In this document: positions 7,120 to 13,779 of the stretch, in pieces
Numbering within the stretch: the first letter of the stretch is position 1
Layout: each line of letters opens with the position of its first letter
DNA from: Prochlorococcus sp. scB243_495L20
GTDB lineage: Bacteria > Cyanobacteriota > Cyanobacteriia > PCC-6307 > Cyanobiaceae
Assembly: GCA_000634215.1 (NCBI GenBank)
Contig: JFLX01000106.1
Span: 1-64,000 of the forward strand
Reading direction: 5' to 3'
DNA: 64,000 nt
Translations under genes and position numbers: made by a program
Notes under the pieces: model-generated
Told to the model about the DNA's origin: nothing
The model's database searches: none
What the model saw: the letters and a program-made list of their open reading frames with translations, nothing else

Positions 7120-7344
7120 ATGCAAGATCAAAAAATTGAAAAGATAGCAGCTTTTGCAGTAAACATAACTAAGGTGCTGGTAATAATCTATCTAGGCTTC
7201 GCAGAAGTATTCAAAATTGGCAAATTACTTATAGAGAATTTAAAAACTGAATTTGATATTTCTCGAAAATGGGCTTCACAAAATTATTCAATTCTAAAAA
7301 AACGACTAGCGGAAGGAAAAATAGCGGGTTTTATAGAAAATTAG
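7120..7344 (+). CDS. 74-residue hypothetical membrane-associated protein
   Basis: MQDQKIEKIAAF, then a hydrophobic stretch (NITKVLVIIYLGFAEVF) and a basic, aromatic tail (SRKWASQNYSILKKRLAEGK). One likely membrane span. It is convergent with the gene at 7357-7620, with 12 bases between. Function unknown. Confidence 0.55.
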   Translation: MQDQKIEKIAAFAVNITKVLVIIYLGFAEVFKIGKLLIENLKTEFDISRKWASQNYSILKKRLAEGKIAGFIEN

Positions 7345-7356
7345 TAAGCGTTATAT

Positions 7357-7620
7357 TTACGCAACAAGTTTGATTGTATATACAACATCCTTACAATTAT
7401 TTTTTTTATCCCATTCCTTTGCGAAAGGAGATTGCATCTCTGCACCTAATTTTTCTAAGTCGGTACAGTTCATTAATAAATGAGATTTGTGTTCATTCAC
7501 TTTTACAAACTCGTAATCAGTTACAAACTCTTTGCACATTTCTTCAAGAAATAGTGTCGTTACATCATTTTTAAATTCTTCAAATTTACAGCTAAAAGTT
7601 GAGATGATGAGAGTGTTCAC
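7357..7620 (-). CDS. DUF3764-like small protein
   Basis: 87 residues from GTG at 7620. The pattern of N-terminal strand (TLIISTFSCKFEEF), central helix and C-terminal SPFAKEWDKKNNCKDVVYTI resembles the DUF3764 family (dimeric alpha-beta barrel type) of picocyanobacteria; this is a tentative match. The start lies directly after a hairpin with a T run (7621-7650), and the island 21-bp element is just beyond it. Confidence 0.5.
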   Translation of the reverse strand: MNTLIISTFSCKFEEFKNDVTTLFLEEMCKEFVTDYEFVKVNEHKSHLLMNCTDLEKLGAEMQSPFAKEWDKKNNCKDVVYTIKLVA

Positions 7621-7650
7621 TAAAAAAAGGGGCTAATTGCCCCTTATTTT
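7621..7650 (-). terminator. Hairpin with T run between DUF3303 gene and the next start
   Basis: GGGGC (7630-7634 region) pairs with GCCCC around TAATT. On the minus strand it is followed by seven T and then, one base later, the GTG of the next gene. It can terminate the DUF3303 gene upstream, but it lies downstream of the 21-bp element, so a transcript from that element would pass through it (attenuator-like). Confidence 0.55.
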
Positions 7651-7664
7651 AGATCGACTGTCAA
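7644..7664 (-). promoter_or_regulatory. Island 21-bp element, copy 3
   Basis: On the minus strand it is identical over all 21 bases to copy 1 (TTGACAGTCGATCTAAAATA plus A). It ends 23 bases before the GTG at 7620. Confidence 0.6.
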
Positions 7665-7671
7665 TCTTTAT

Positions 7672-7944
7672 CTATGAGTAGACTTTGGCAACTATTGGAC
7701 CAGCTTCTTCATCAGTAAATACTGGTGTGGTTTCCCAATTGAGAAATTCACCCCATTCAGCGGCATGTTGATATATTGCTTTTGGATCATCAGTCTTTAA
7801 AACTATCCAACCCTCTAAAGAACCGGGTGCATGATATCTTCCAATCATTTCAACTCCAGGATAATCTCCCCCACCACCAAGAAATTTTTCTGCACCTTTT
7901 TGATGATATCCGGCCTTAAATGACCAATGCTGAACATAAAGCAT
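7672..7944 (-). CDS. DUF3303 family protein
   Basis: 90 residues: MLYVQHWSFKAGYHQKGAEK, glycine tract (GGGGDYPG), GRYHAPGSLEGWIVLKTDDP, AAEWGEFLNWETTPVFTDEE. This is the layout of DUF3303 / YciI-like alpha-beta barrel proteins, cytoplasmic and of unknown role. Two relatives are close by: an intact one at 11977-12288 and a broken one at 8148-8432. Confidence 0.7.
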   Translation of the reverse strand: MLYVQHWSFKAGYHQKGAEKFLGGGGDYPGVEMIGRYHAPGSLEGWIVLKTDDPKAIYQHAAEWGEFLNWETTPVFTDEEAGPIVAKVYS

Positions 7945-8147
7945 TTTATTTTTTAATTTTTATTGGCTTTCTATTACTAGCAAAAAAAATAATTACTGAA
8001 AATAAATTGTTTTAATTGCCCATTTTTGAAGATCCATTAGTGAAACCATTAATTGAGAGTCCAGTTTAAATTTAAGATTCAACTGTTATTTCAAACTACT
8101 TTTTATTAAAATTCAAACTAAAACAATAGGAAATTAGCACCTTTTTT

Positions 8148-8432
8148 ATGCTGTTTCTAATTTCTTATAAATTCAATGATGCAAACGCTCAAGAAAAGGG
8201 ATCCAAAATGTTAAAAGAATGGTACGACAAAGGAGGGCCACAAAATAGACCAGAGGGTTATGACGTTAAATCTTGGATTTTCTTACCTCAACATGGCAAT
8301 GGTTACTCTGTTGTAGATGCTGATTCTTAAGAAACTATCTGGAAACAGTGGAGTCCTTGGAGAGAATTATTGGAATTCACTATTGAACCTTGTGCGGATT
8401 TAGATCAAACAGTAGCTCTATATTGTAAATGA
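8148..8432 (+). pseudogene. DUF3303-like gene interrupted by an in-frame TAA
   Basis: ATG 8148 opens MLFLISYKFNDANAQEKGSK and reaches TAA at 8328-8330 after ...GYSVVDADS. The same frame continues without shift as ETIWKQWSPWRELLEFTIEP, CADLDQTVALYCK, TGA at 8430-8432. The second half is clearly the family's C-terminal part (W-x-x-W-x-x-W and ..EFTIEPC). One base change would restore a 94-residue protein. Most likely a recent nonsense mutation. Confidence 0.65.
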
Positions 8433-8554
8433 AACACTTTTTACTTGCTTTAAAAATATAAGACTTAGCTTTTATGCAGCGATTCAAAAAAAATGCTTAT
8501 TTAACCTATTTAGCCTTTTTATTTTTTAATATATGGGAAATAAAACTCTTAATA

Positions 8555-8809
8555 ATGAATAAATTTAAAGATAACTTTTCAAGTGAAAGCTTTTACCCAG
8601 ATAGTAATTATTATCTTGACCAAGATAATGCTCCTAAAGAGGTCCCAATTAAAGAAGATCAAAAATCCAATATAGGGAGAAGTTTTGAATGGCCAAATAC
8701 CTATTGGTTCATTGCTGAAAGAACAAATGGAAGGCTTGCAATGATAGGTTTCATGGCTGTCATTATTAACTATGCCTTGTTTGGATGGATAGCCTATCCC
8801 ATCCTTTAA
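8555..8809 (+). CDS. hli: High-light-inducible (Hli/LHC-like) protein
   Basis: 84 residues from ATG 8555 (MNKFKDNFSSESF); an ATG 27 codons upstream would add an unlikely hydrophobic head. The C-terminus has the Hli signature: AERTNGRLAMIGFMAVIINY (ExxNGRxAMxGF, chlorophyll-binding helix) and LFGWIAYPIL. Hli proteins are single-span thylakoid proteins that bind chlorophyll/carotenoid and protect photosystem assembly under high light. This one is the longer-N-terminus type with a polar 45-residue head. Island hli genes like this are common in Prochlorococcus and its phages. Confidence 0.88.
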   Translation: MNKFKDNFSSESFYPDSNYYLDQDNAPKEVPIKEDQKSNIGRSFEWPNTYWFIAERTNGRLAMIGFMAVIINYALFGWIAYPIL

Positions 8810-8953
8810 TTTAGTTAGTAAGTCTAATTTTACAAAAATTGATTTAGATAAATCTGGAACACATTGGCTTCAACATTCTGCGTTTTTGTAACTGTATTTG
8901 CTATCTATTTTGACCAATTAACTTAAGCTCCAATTATTGTTATTGCCTTTTGA

Positions 8954-9676
8954 TTATTCATATGTTTTTGAGGAGTTTTCCAGTAATCTATTTAATTCTA
9001 AGAGTTCTTCTTTAGTAAGTTCTCTATATTTTCCTGTTGGCACATCTAACTTAATATTCATAATTCTTACACGCTTTAATGATCGTACTCTATATCCTAA
9101 GGCCTCACACATTCTTCTAATCTGACGGTTAAGTCCTTGTGTAAGTATTATTTTAAAATTTCTTGGACCCAATTGTTTTACGAAACAATTTTTAGTTATT
9201 GTGTCTAATATTTCAACTCCATTACTCATACTTTGAATAAAGTCGCTATTGATAGGACGATTAACTTTTACAATATATTCTTTTTCATGATTATTTCTTG
9301 CTCTGAGTATTTTATTTACGATATCTCCATCATTAGTTAAGAAAATCAATCCCTCACTGAGTTTATCTAATCTTCCGATGGGGAAAATTCTTTTAGGATA
9401 TTTAATGAAATCTATTACATTATTGGGTTCTACTTTTCTATCTGTTGTGCAAACAATTCCTACAGGTTTATTAAAGGCTAAGTATATGTTTTTTTGTCTC
9501 TTTGATTTTTGTATTCTTTGACCTTTAACTTCAACTTGGTCACTATCTTCTACTCTAGTTCCAATTTCTGGAATTTTGCCATTAATGGTTACCTTTCCTT
9601 CTAGGATTAATCTATCTGCTTCTCTTCTAGAACAATAACCGACTTCACTTAAATATTTATTTATTCTGGTAGCCAT
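8954..9676 (-). CDS. rluF: 23S rRNA pseudouridine synthase, RluF-like
   Basis: 240 residues from ATG 9676 (MATRINKYLSEVGYCSRREA); the longer frame from 9748 would overlap the 21-bp element and is rejected. An S4 RNA-binding domain covers residues 1-60. The catalytic motif is GRLDKLSEGLIFLTNDG (101-117; nucleophile Asp104), and GLNRQIRRMCEALGYRV starts at residue 181. HEKEYIVKVNRPI and LTQGLNRQIRRMCE closely follow RluF (YjbC), which modifies 23S U2604, rather than cyanobacterial RsuA/RluB. It is probably horizontally acquired. It carries its own copy of the 21-bp element. Confidence 0.82.
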   Translation of the reverse strand: MATRINKYLSEVGYCSRREADRLILEGKVTINGKIPEIGTRVEDSDQVEVKGQRIQKSKRQKNIYLAFNKPVGIVCTTDRKVEPNNVIDFIKYPKRIFPIGRLDKLSEGLIFLTNDGDIVNKILRARNNHEKEYIVKVNRPINSDFIQSMSNGVEILDTITKNCFVKQLGPRNFKIILTQGLNRQIRRMCEALGYRVRSLKRVRIMNIKLDVPTGKYRELTKEELLELNRLLENSSKTYE

Positions 9677-9727
9677 TTTGGATGTTTTATTTTTATCTGC
9701 AATAAAAAATAATTTACTAATCTCCTT

Positions 9728-9748
9728 ATATTTTAGATCGGGTGTCAA
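9728..9748 (-). promoter_or_regulatory. Island 21-bp element, copy 4
   Basis: TTGACACCCGATCTAAAATA plus T on the minus strand, ending 51 bases before the rluF-like ATG at 9676. The 5' TTGACA and GATCTAAAATA are kept; the middle three bases differ. Confidence 0.55.
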
Positions 9749-9825
9749 TTTTAGTTAATATTCTCATTATTGAATTTCAGATTATTTTCATCAGTAATTT
9801 ATACGCACAGATCTAACTCCATTTT

Positions 9826-10071
9826 TTAATTCCATTTTCTTTCAATTTTCCTCCATCCCTTAGAAAGTAATCTTTTATAAATTTCTCTAGCTAAATCTAT
9901 TTCAACAGAAACTGTATTTGTCATTACTGGTGGTTTGTTTCCTAATCCCCCAACTATTTTTCCAGTATCTATAAACATATATTCAAAAACTCCATCAACA
10001 CTCTTGTCGTTTTTCATAAATCTTTTAACTTCTGAACTATTTGAATTAATCAACCAATAAGATTTAGCCAT
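9826..10071 (-). CDS. DUF1651-like small protein
   Basis: 81 residues: MAKSYWLINSNSSEVKRFMK ... GGLGNKPPVMTNTVSVEID, LAREIYKRLLSKGWRKIERKW. The C-terminal 'AR..Y..LL..GW' helix matches the small picocyanobacterial family DUF1651. It starts 32 bases after the SRAP gene stops, on the same strand, so it is probably its operon partner. A broken relative is at 12581-12832. Function unknown. Confidence 0.6.
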   Translation of the reverse strand: MAKSYWLINSNSSEVKRFMKNDKSVDGVFEYMFIDTGKIVGGLGNKPPVMTNTVSVEIDLAREIYKRLLSKGWRKIERKWN

Positions 10072-10103
10072 TAATCTAACATTGGAATTAGTAAGCGTTC
10101 CAT

Positions 10104-10742
10104 TTAAAACAAACTCATTTGATCAGTATCTTTTTTCTTTACATCCTCTACTAGCCAACCATCAGGGGAGCAACTCATCATGATTGCAAATAATCCTCTT
10201 AATTCATCTGCATCTTTAACTTGCTCTGTCCATTGTTCCTCATATCCGTTAGGAACAATCACAGGCATGCGGTGATGTAAAGGTTTAATTAAATCATTTG
10301 GTTCAGTTGTTAAAACGCAGCAACTCTCAAGTTCTGCGCCATCTGGTGAAGTCCACTTACTCCAAATTCCGCCCAACCAAAAAGTCTCATAATTCGATTT
10401 TCGAACACGATATTTTTTTTCAAAAAAACCGCTTGCAGGTATTAGGCACCTTTTATGTTTCCAACTTCCACTAAATAATTTTTTTTCTTCTACAGTTTCT
10501 GATCTTGCATTAAATGGTCTTGGTCTCTCTTTATCAAATGGGTCTCTGGCCCAAGGAGAAATAAAGCCCCATGTCATAAAAGTAGTTTTAATTCTTCCTT
10601 CGTTTTTAATTACAAGAACAGGATCATTAGGTCTTATTAGACTTTGAGTTTCATATTTAGCATCAAGTCCATTTGGATAGTCTTGTTTCAAAACCTTTGG
10701 CAAATTCTCAAATTTAGTTTTCAACTCAAATCTTCCGCACAT
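10104..10742 (-). CDS. yedK: SOS response-associated peptidase (SRAP / YedK / HMCES-like)
   Basis: 212 residues, the normal SRAP length. SRAP proteins crosslink through Cys2 to abasic sites in single-stranded DNA and shield them. Present here: Cys2 (MCGRFELKT), WGFISPWARDP (58-68), Asn78 in RPFNARSET, Glu108 in PASGFFEKK, and His156/157 in LHHRMPVIV. All the expected active-site residues are kept. It acts on the nucleoid in DNA damage tolerance. It is preceded by the 21-bp island element and followed by a DUF1651-like gene. Confidence 0.9.
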   Translation of the reverse strand: MCGRFELKTKFENLPKVLKQDYPNGLDAKYETQSLIRPNDPVLVIKNEGRIKTTFMTWGFISPWARDPFDKERPRPFNARSETVEEKKLFSGSWKHKRCLIPASGFFEKKYRVRKSNYETFWLGGIWSKWTSPDGAELESCCVLTTEPNDLIKPLHHRMPVIVPNGYEEQWTEQVKDADELRGLFAIMMSCSPDGWLVEDVKKKDTDQMSLF

Positions 10743-10792
10743 TGATTTTTAAAATATTTTTAAAACTCACTTAAAAAAACAGTAAATTTACC

Positions 10793-10813
10793 TTATTTTA
10801 GATCTACTTTTAA
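10793..10813 (-). promoter_or_regulatory. Island 21-bp element, copy 5
   Basis: TTAAAAGTAGATCTAAAATA plus A on the minus strand, ending 50 bases before the SRAP ATG. The GATCTAAAATAA half is exact; the TTGACA half is degraded to TTAAAA. Confidence 0.5.
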
Positions 10814-10931
10814 TTTTCTCAAATAAAAAAAATTTTTTGATCGTAGAAATTTTTTTATCCAAATAATTAAAAGAAAATATAGATATTGAAAAGCTTCCTC
10901 AAATTTAATTTGAATGATTCAAAATTAAGAA

Positions 10932-11078
10932 ATGACAGATCCTATTCTTTATTTATCTATGTTTTTGGGACTTGGAGGAGTTTATGTATTAATCTCTTCC
11001 TTCCATGATGATGACGATGGTGATGATGATGGAGAAAAATATATTTATAATCTCGAACATGCTAATTTAGCAAGATAG
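10932..11078 (+). CDS. 48-residue membrane protein with Asp-rich tract
   Basis: ATG 10932 gives MTDPILYLSMFLGLGGVYVL (one hydrophobic span), then ISSFHDDDDGDDDGEKYIYN and a short tail. Single-span protein with a strikingly acidic loop that could bind cations; a conserved type among picocyanobacteria. Function unknown. Confidence 0.6.
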   Translation: MTDPILYLSMFLGLGGVYVLISSFHDDDDGDDDGEKYIYNLEHANLAR

Positions 11079-11323
11079 TTGATTTGTTTATAAAACATTA
11101 TCTTGAAAAAGTTTTTTGCAAAAACAAAATACCATTAAAAACATTTTTATAGGAGTAACGAAAATATTGTTTTCTATGCTAAATCTAACTTGTAATTATA
11201 TTTATTTTTAAATTAGATTGTTGGTCCTCTATCCGTATATGTTTGTGCATTAAACCGTACATTTATATTAGTCGATTGATAAGCATGCCTAGTTAGAACT
11301 TAGTGGTAACTAAGATAAATTAA
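11079..11323. other. Intergenic, no gene seen
   Basis: AT-rich stretch with only very short frames. It presumably carries the promoter for the 11324-11685 gene pair. Confidence 0.3.
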
Positions 11324-11509
11324 ATGCCTTCAACACCAATAAAATCTTGTAATAAATATGTGTTGAGTTACAAAGATTCAACAAATAAGACACATGAAGT
11401 TGGCTTCTACGCGCGCGATGCATACGATTGCCTAATGCTTGCGAGAGAATTCAACACTTACGTACATGATAATCCAGGATCTGTAATCAGAATCCAACAA
11501 AAATTTTGA
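11324..11509 (+). CDS. 61-residue conserved hypothetical protein
   Basis: MPSTPIKSCNKYVLSYKDST, then a segment with EVGFYARDAYDCLMLAREFN and NPGSVIRIQQKF. Looks like a small alpha/beta domain: strand, helix with ARDAYDC, strand. Conserved type in marine picocyanobacteria. It is followed 11 bases later by a 54-residue gene and is probably co-transcribed with it. Confidence 0.65.
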   Translation: MPSTPIKSCNKYVLSYKDSTNKTHEVGFYARDAYDCLMLAREFNTYVHDNPGSVIRIQQKF

Positions 11510-11520
11510 GGAAATTAATT

Positions 11521-11685
11521 ATGAATTTAAAAAGATCACCATTCGCAATTCAAGATAAAAATGCAAGAGATCTTGATCATGAAAAAGATTATCCAACAAT
11601 TGCAGATTTAATGAGAGAACAGAAAGTTCCGCAAGATTATGCAAACCCAGTTCACCATCGTAGAGATTTAGACTCTCTGGGTTAG
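11521..11685 (+). CDS. 54-residue hypothetical protein
   Basis: ATG 11521 with GAGGAAA eight bases upstream. MNLKRSPFAIQDKNARDLDH, then EKDYPTIADLMREQKVPQDY and a histidine-containing end (NPVHHRRDLDSLG). Soluble, charged. Second gene of a pair with 11324-11509. Function unknown. Confidence 0.6.
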   Translation: MNLKRSPFAIQDKNARDLDHEKDYPTIADLMREQKVPQDYANPVHHRRDLDSLG

Positions 11686-11752
11686 TTTACGAGTATGGCT
11701 ATTTACTAATTTTTAAAATTAACGATCATTATGAATGCCATTTATGATTCAT

Positions 11753-11920
11753 TCAAAAAATAATATTTTCTTCCTCAAGTTTTTTTTTAAGTTCTATAGG
11801 CATATATGCAATATCCTTCTTTATTGCATTAATAGCATCTCTATACTTTTCAGGTTCAGCTAAAAGCATTTTTATTAAATTGTATTGACTTTCTATTTCT
11901 TCAGAAGAAAATTTTTCCAT
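11753..11920 (-). CDS. 55-residue helical hypothetical protein
   Basis: ATG 11920 gives MEKFSSEEIESQYNLIKMLL, AEPEKYRDAINAIKKDIAYM, PIELKKKLEEENIIF, stop at 11755-11753. Entirely helical and charged. The 21-bp island element lies 19 bases upstream, which supports it as a real gene. Function unknown. Confidence 0.6.
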   Translation of the reverse strand: MEKFSSEEIESQYNLIKMLLAEPEKYRDAINAIKKDIAYMPIELKKKLEEENIIF

Positions 11921-11939
11921 AAGTATAGGTCTTACCTTT

Positions 11940-11960
11940 TTATTTTAGATCAAAAGTCAA
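11940..11960 (-). promoter_or_regulatory. Island 21-bp element, copy 6
   Basis: TTGACTTTTGATCTAAAATA plus A on the minus strand, ending 19 bases before the ATG at 11920. TTGAC and GATCTAAAATAA are exact. Confidence 0.55.
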
Positions 11961-11976
11961 TTACTAAAAAAAATTG

Positions 11977-12288
11977 TTAGTTAGAGGCTGCTTCAATTTC
12001 TTTATGGACTGAAAGAAATTCTTTATCAGTTAGAACTGGTGTAACTTCAATTTCTACGCCAAAATTATCGACCCAGATACTACTCCATTTCCAAATATTC
12101 TGATGGTTTGAAGATTCAACTATTGCCCAACCATTAGCTCCCTCAGGATTTACTACTCGATTAAGAACTTTAAACCCATCAAATTCATCACCTTCGCATC
12201 CTCCTTCAACAAAACCCGCAAAAGCTTCAGCCCCTTGCATATGACTTTCTTGATCTGGAAATTGCCAGTGTACGATGTAAGTTTGCAT
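11977..12288 (-). CDS. DUF3303-like protein
   Basis: 103 residues: MQTYIVHWQFPDQESHMQGA, GFVEGGCEGDEFDGFKVLNR, NPEGANGWAIVESSNHQNIW, WVDNFGVEIEVTPVLTDKEF. Same layout as 7672-7944 (N-terminal VHW strand, GWAIVES strand, VTPVLTD C-terminus). Likely a dimeric alpha-beta barrel protein of unknown role. It has no copy of the 21-bp element. Confidence 0.65.
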   Translation of the reverse strand: MQTYIVHWQFPDQESHMQGAEAFAGFVEGGCEGDEFDGFKVLNRVVNPEGANGWAIVESSNHQNIWKWSSIWVDNFGVEIEVTPVLTDKEFLSVHKEIEAASN

Positions 12289-12394
12289 GAATAAAATTAT
12301 TTTTTTAATTATTAATTATCAAATTTAAAAATTAAATAAAAAGTCTTTAAACACTAATTAAAAACTCATTAACCCAAGTGCAAGAAAACAAAAA

Positions 12395-12580
12395 AAAAGA
12401 CTCTTACGAGCCTAGGTGATGGGGACTCCTATAATGACAAATTAAACAGAAACAAACAACCCCATCAATAGGTAATTTTAAATACTTACAAACACCATAT
12501 GTAGTGCTAAGATTTTAAAAAGGCTGGGTGATGGGGATTATCCCGCTTTTTGATTGGGGCGAAGCTAACGCCCTTTTTTT
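12395..12580 (+). ncRNA. Candidate small RNA ending in a strong terminator
   Basis: No coding frame. The motif GGTGATGGGGA occurs twice (12415-12425 and 12530-12540 regions), the second time in CTGGGTGATGGGGATTATCCC, which folds on itself (GGGATTATCCC). It is followed by GGGGCGAAGCTAACGCCC and seven T at about 12556-12580. Repeated motif, two hairpins and a terminator suggest a structured transcript; it could also just be the terminator of an unseen unit. Confidence 0.35.
12556..12580 (+). terminator. Intrinsic terminator abutting the next gene
   Basis: GGGCG-AAGCTAA-CGCCC hairpin followed by seven T. The ATG of the broken DUF1651-like gene begins at the very next base (12581). Confidence 0.7.
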
Positions 12581-12832
12581 ATGGAAAAATATACTTTAAT
12601 CAATAAAGCCAGATCGAGGATTAAAGTATTTGAACCTTTTGAAGATAGTTCTAAGAACTCTTATATGGTTAATAATGCAATTTTAATCTCTTATGGTTGA
12701 GTTTTTAAGCGATCAAGTAGGCCAGTTATGAAAGGCTCTAGGGTTGAATCTATCGAAGAAGCGAGAAACGAATATAAAAAACTTTTAGAGCAAGGGTGGG
12801 GAAAAACTTATAGATTCAATAGTTTTTTTTAA
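12581..12832 (+). pseudogene. DUF1651-like gene with in-frame TGA
   Basis: ATG 12581 reads MEKYTLINKARSRIKVFEPF ... NAILISYG, then TGA at 12698-12700. The frame continues unshifted as VFKRSSRPVMKGSRVESIEE, ARNEYKKLLEQGWGKTYRFN, SFF, TAA. The second half aligns with the C-terminus of 9826-10071 (AREIYKRLLSKGW against ARNEYKKLLEQGW), so the stop interrupts one gene. A TGG-to-TGA change (Trp) would explain it. Confidence 0.6.
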
Positions 12833-12916
12833 AAAAATGGTGAATAGGTACTTTACCTAAAATTTGACATTATTAAAAATTAATTGCTAGATAAGCTTCA
12901 GGATGGAAGATTGAAC

Positions 12917-13084
12917 ATGAAAAATGAAATTTATTCAAATATTAAAGATTCAGATGCTTTGGAAAGTTTTTTTGAATGTATAACTTCTTGTAGCATCAAT
13001 AGTGAGGGAGTAGATTGCACAACAGCATGTTATGTAAAACATTTAGAACCAAACAATATCGATTACCCTTTAAAATTTTCATAA
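12917..13084 (+). CDS. Small protein with paired CxxxC motifs
   Basis: 55 residues from ATG 12917 (MKNEIYSNIKDSDALESFFE); an ATG 11 codons upstream is less likely. CITSC and CTTAC lie about 13 residues apart, in a helix-turn-helix with four cysteines resembling a CHCH-like hairpin that could form two disulfides or bind metal. It ends NNIDYPLKF. Function unknown. Confidence 0.6.
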   Translation: MKNEIYSNIKDSDALESFFECITSCSINSEGVDCTTACYVKHLEPNNIDYPLKFS

Positions 13085-13117
13085 GCAAAGCCCATTGATA
13101 ATTGTTATATTTCATTA

Positions 13118-13231
13118 ATGTTATTCCCACCTCCTCAAGTTATTTTTGGTCTATTGCTTTTATCTATAGCAGTAGTTCTCATCTGAGATATTAGATACAA
13201 CCTTTTTGGAGAAGACGAAGACGGAATTTAA
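13118..13231 (+). pseudogene. Small membrane-protein gene with in-frame TGA
   Basis: ATG 13118 reads MLFPPPQVIFGLLLLSIAVV LI, then TGA (13184-13186). In the same frame it continues DIRYNLFGEDEDGI, TAA. A related 33-residue protein at 53427-53528 (MVLPSPQIAIGLLLISIGIV, then TFDIKID) shows that the segment after the stop is part of the protein and that the stop sits at an aromatic position. Probably a TGG (Trp) turned TGA. Confidence 0.55.
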
Positions 13232-13234
13232 TCT

Positions 13235-13351
13235 TCAACTAGGAAGCTGATTTGTAGGTGGCGCGTGAAATTGCCGTTTCTTTCTTTTGAGTCTTTTGTA
13301 AGCGACTAAAGAGCCTAATAATAACAATGTAATAGCTATTGAGTTAATCAT
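13235..13351 (-). CDS. 38-residue membrane-anchored basic protein
   Basis: ATG 13351 gives MINSIAITLLLLGSLVAYKR, then LKRKKRQFHAPPTNQLPS. One N-terminal membrane helix and a basic tail on the cytoplasmic side. Function unknown. Convergent with the broken gene at 13118-13231. Confidence 0.55.
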   Translation of the reverse strand: MINSIAITLLLLGSLVAYKRLKRKKRQFHAPPTNQLPS

Positions 13352-13529
13352 ATCAAGTGGTTTTATATATATAAAAACAAATATGTTCTAAATATCAATG
13401 ACTAAAGTTATTTTTTCAAAAGGCTATTAATTATGGACTAATTTTTAATATTTAGCTTTTTCATTAGGTACCTAAAACAACCAAGTGAGAATGCTTATCT
13501 GACCAAAAGCAATTGCCATGCAATAAAAA

Positions 13530-13634
13530 TCACTTTTTCTTATTTCTCATTTGATATTGAAGAACAGCTTTTAGGTGTTGAACTTCTTTTTCTAAAGTCT
13601 CAATTCTTTTTTCTAGTTCTTCATTAGTTGCCAT
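13530..13634 (-). CDS. 34-residue coiled-coil peptide
   Basis: ATG 13634 gives MATNEELEKRIETLEKEVQH, then LKAVLQYQMRNKKK. A clean heptad pattern (L/I at a and d: LEKRIETLEKEVQHLKAVL) predicts a coiled coil that would oligomerise. Function unknown. Confidence 0.55.
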   Translation of the reverse strand: MATNEELEKRIETLEKEVQHLKAVLQYQMRNKKK

Positions 13635-13779
13635 ATTTTTTAAAGATAAATTCCTTGATATTTATACTATTAAAAAAGTGACTTGTTACCCATGACAAAT
13701 GTCAATTAAGTATTAGAGCCTATTGATGGGCATAATTTCTCTAGATAAAATATGCAGAGTATAAATTTAGGGGGAATTT

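Noticed and set aside
8855-8926. Short frame WNTLASTFCVFVTVFAIYFD after the hli gene
   Set aside because: Looks like part of a membrane peptide but has no start codon and an upstream TAA at once; possible remnant only.
9677-9748. Longer N-terminus for the RluF-like protein
   Set aside because: The extra 24 codons overlap the 21-bp regulatory element, and the family starts at MATRINKYL.
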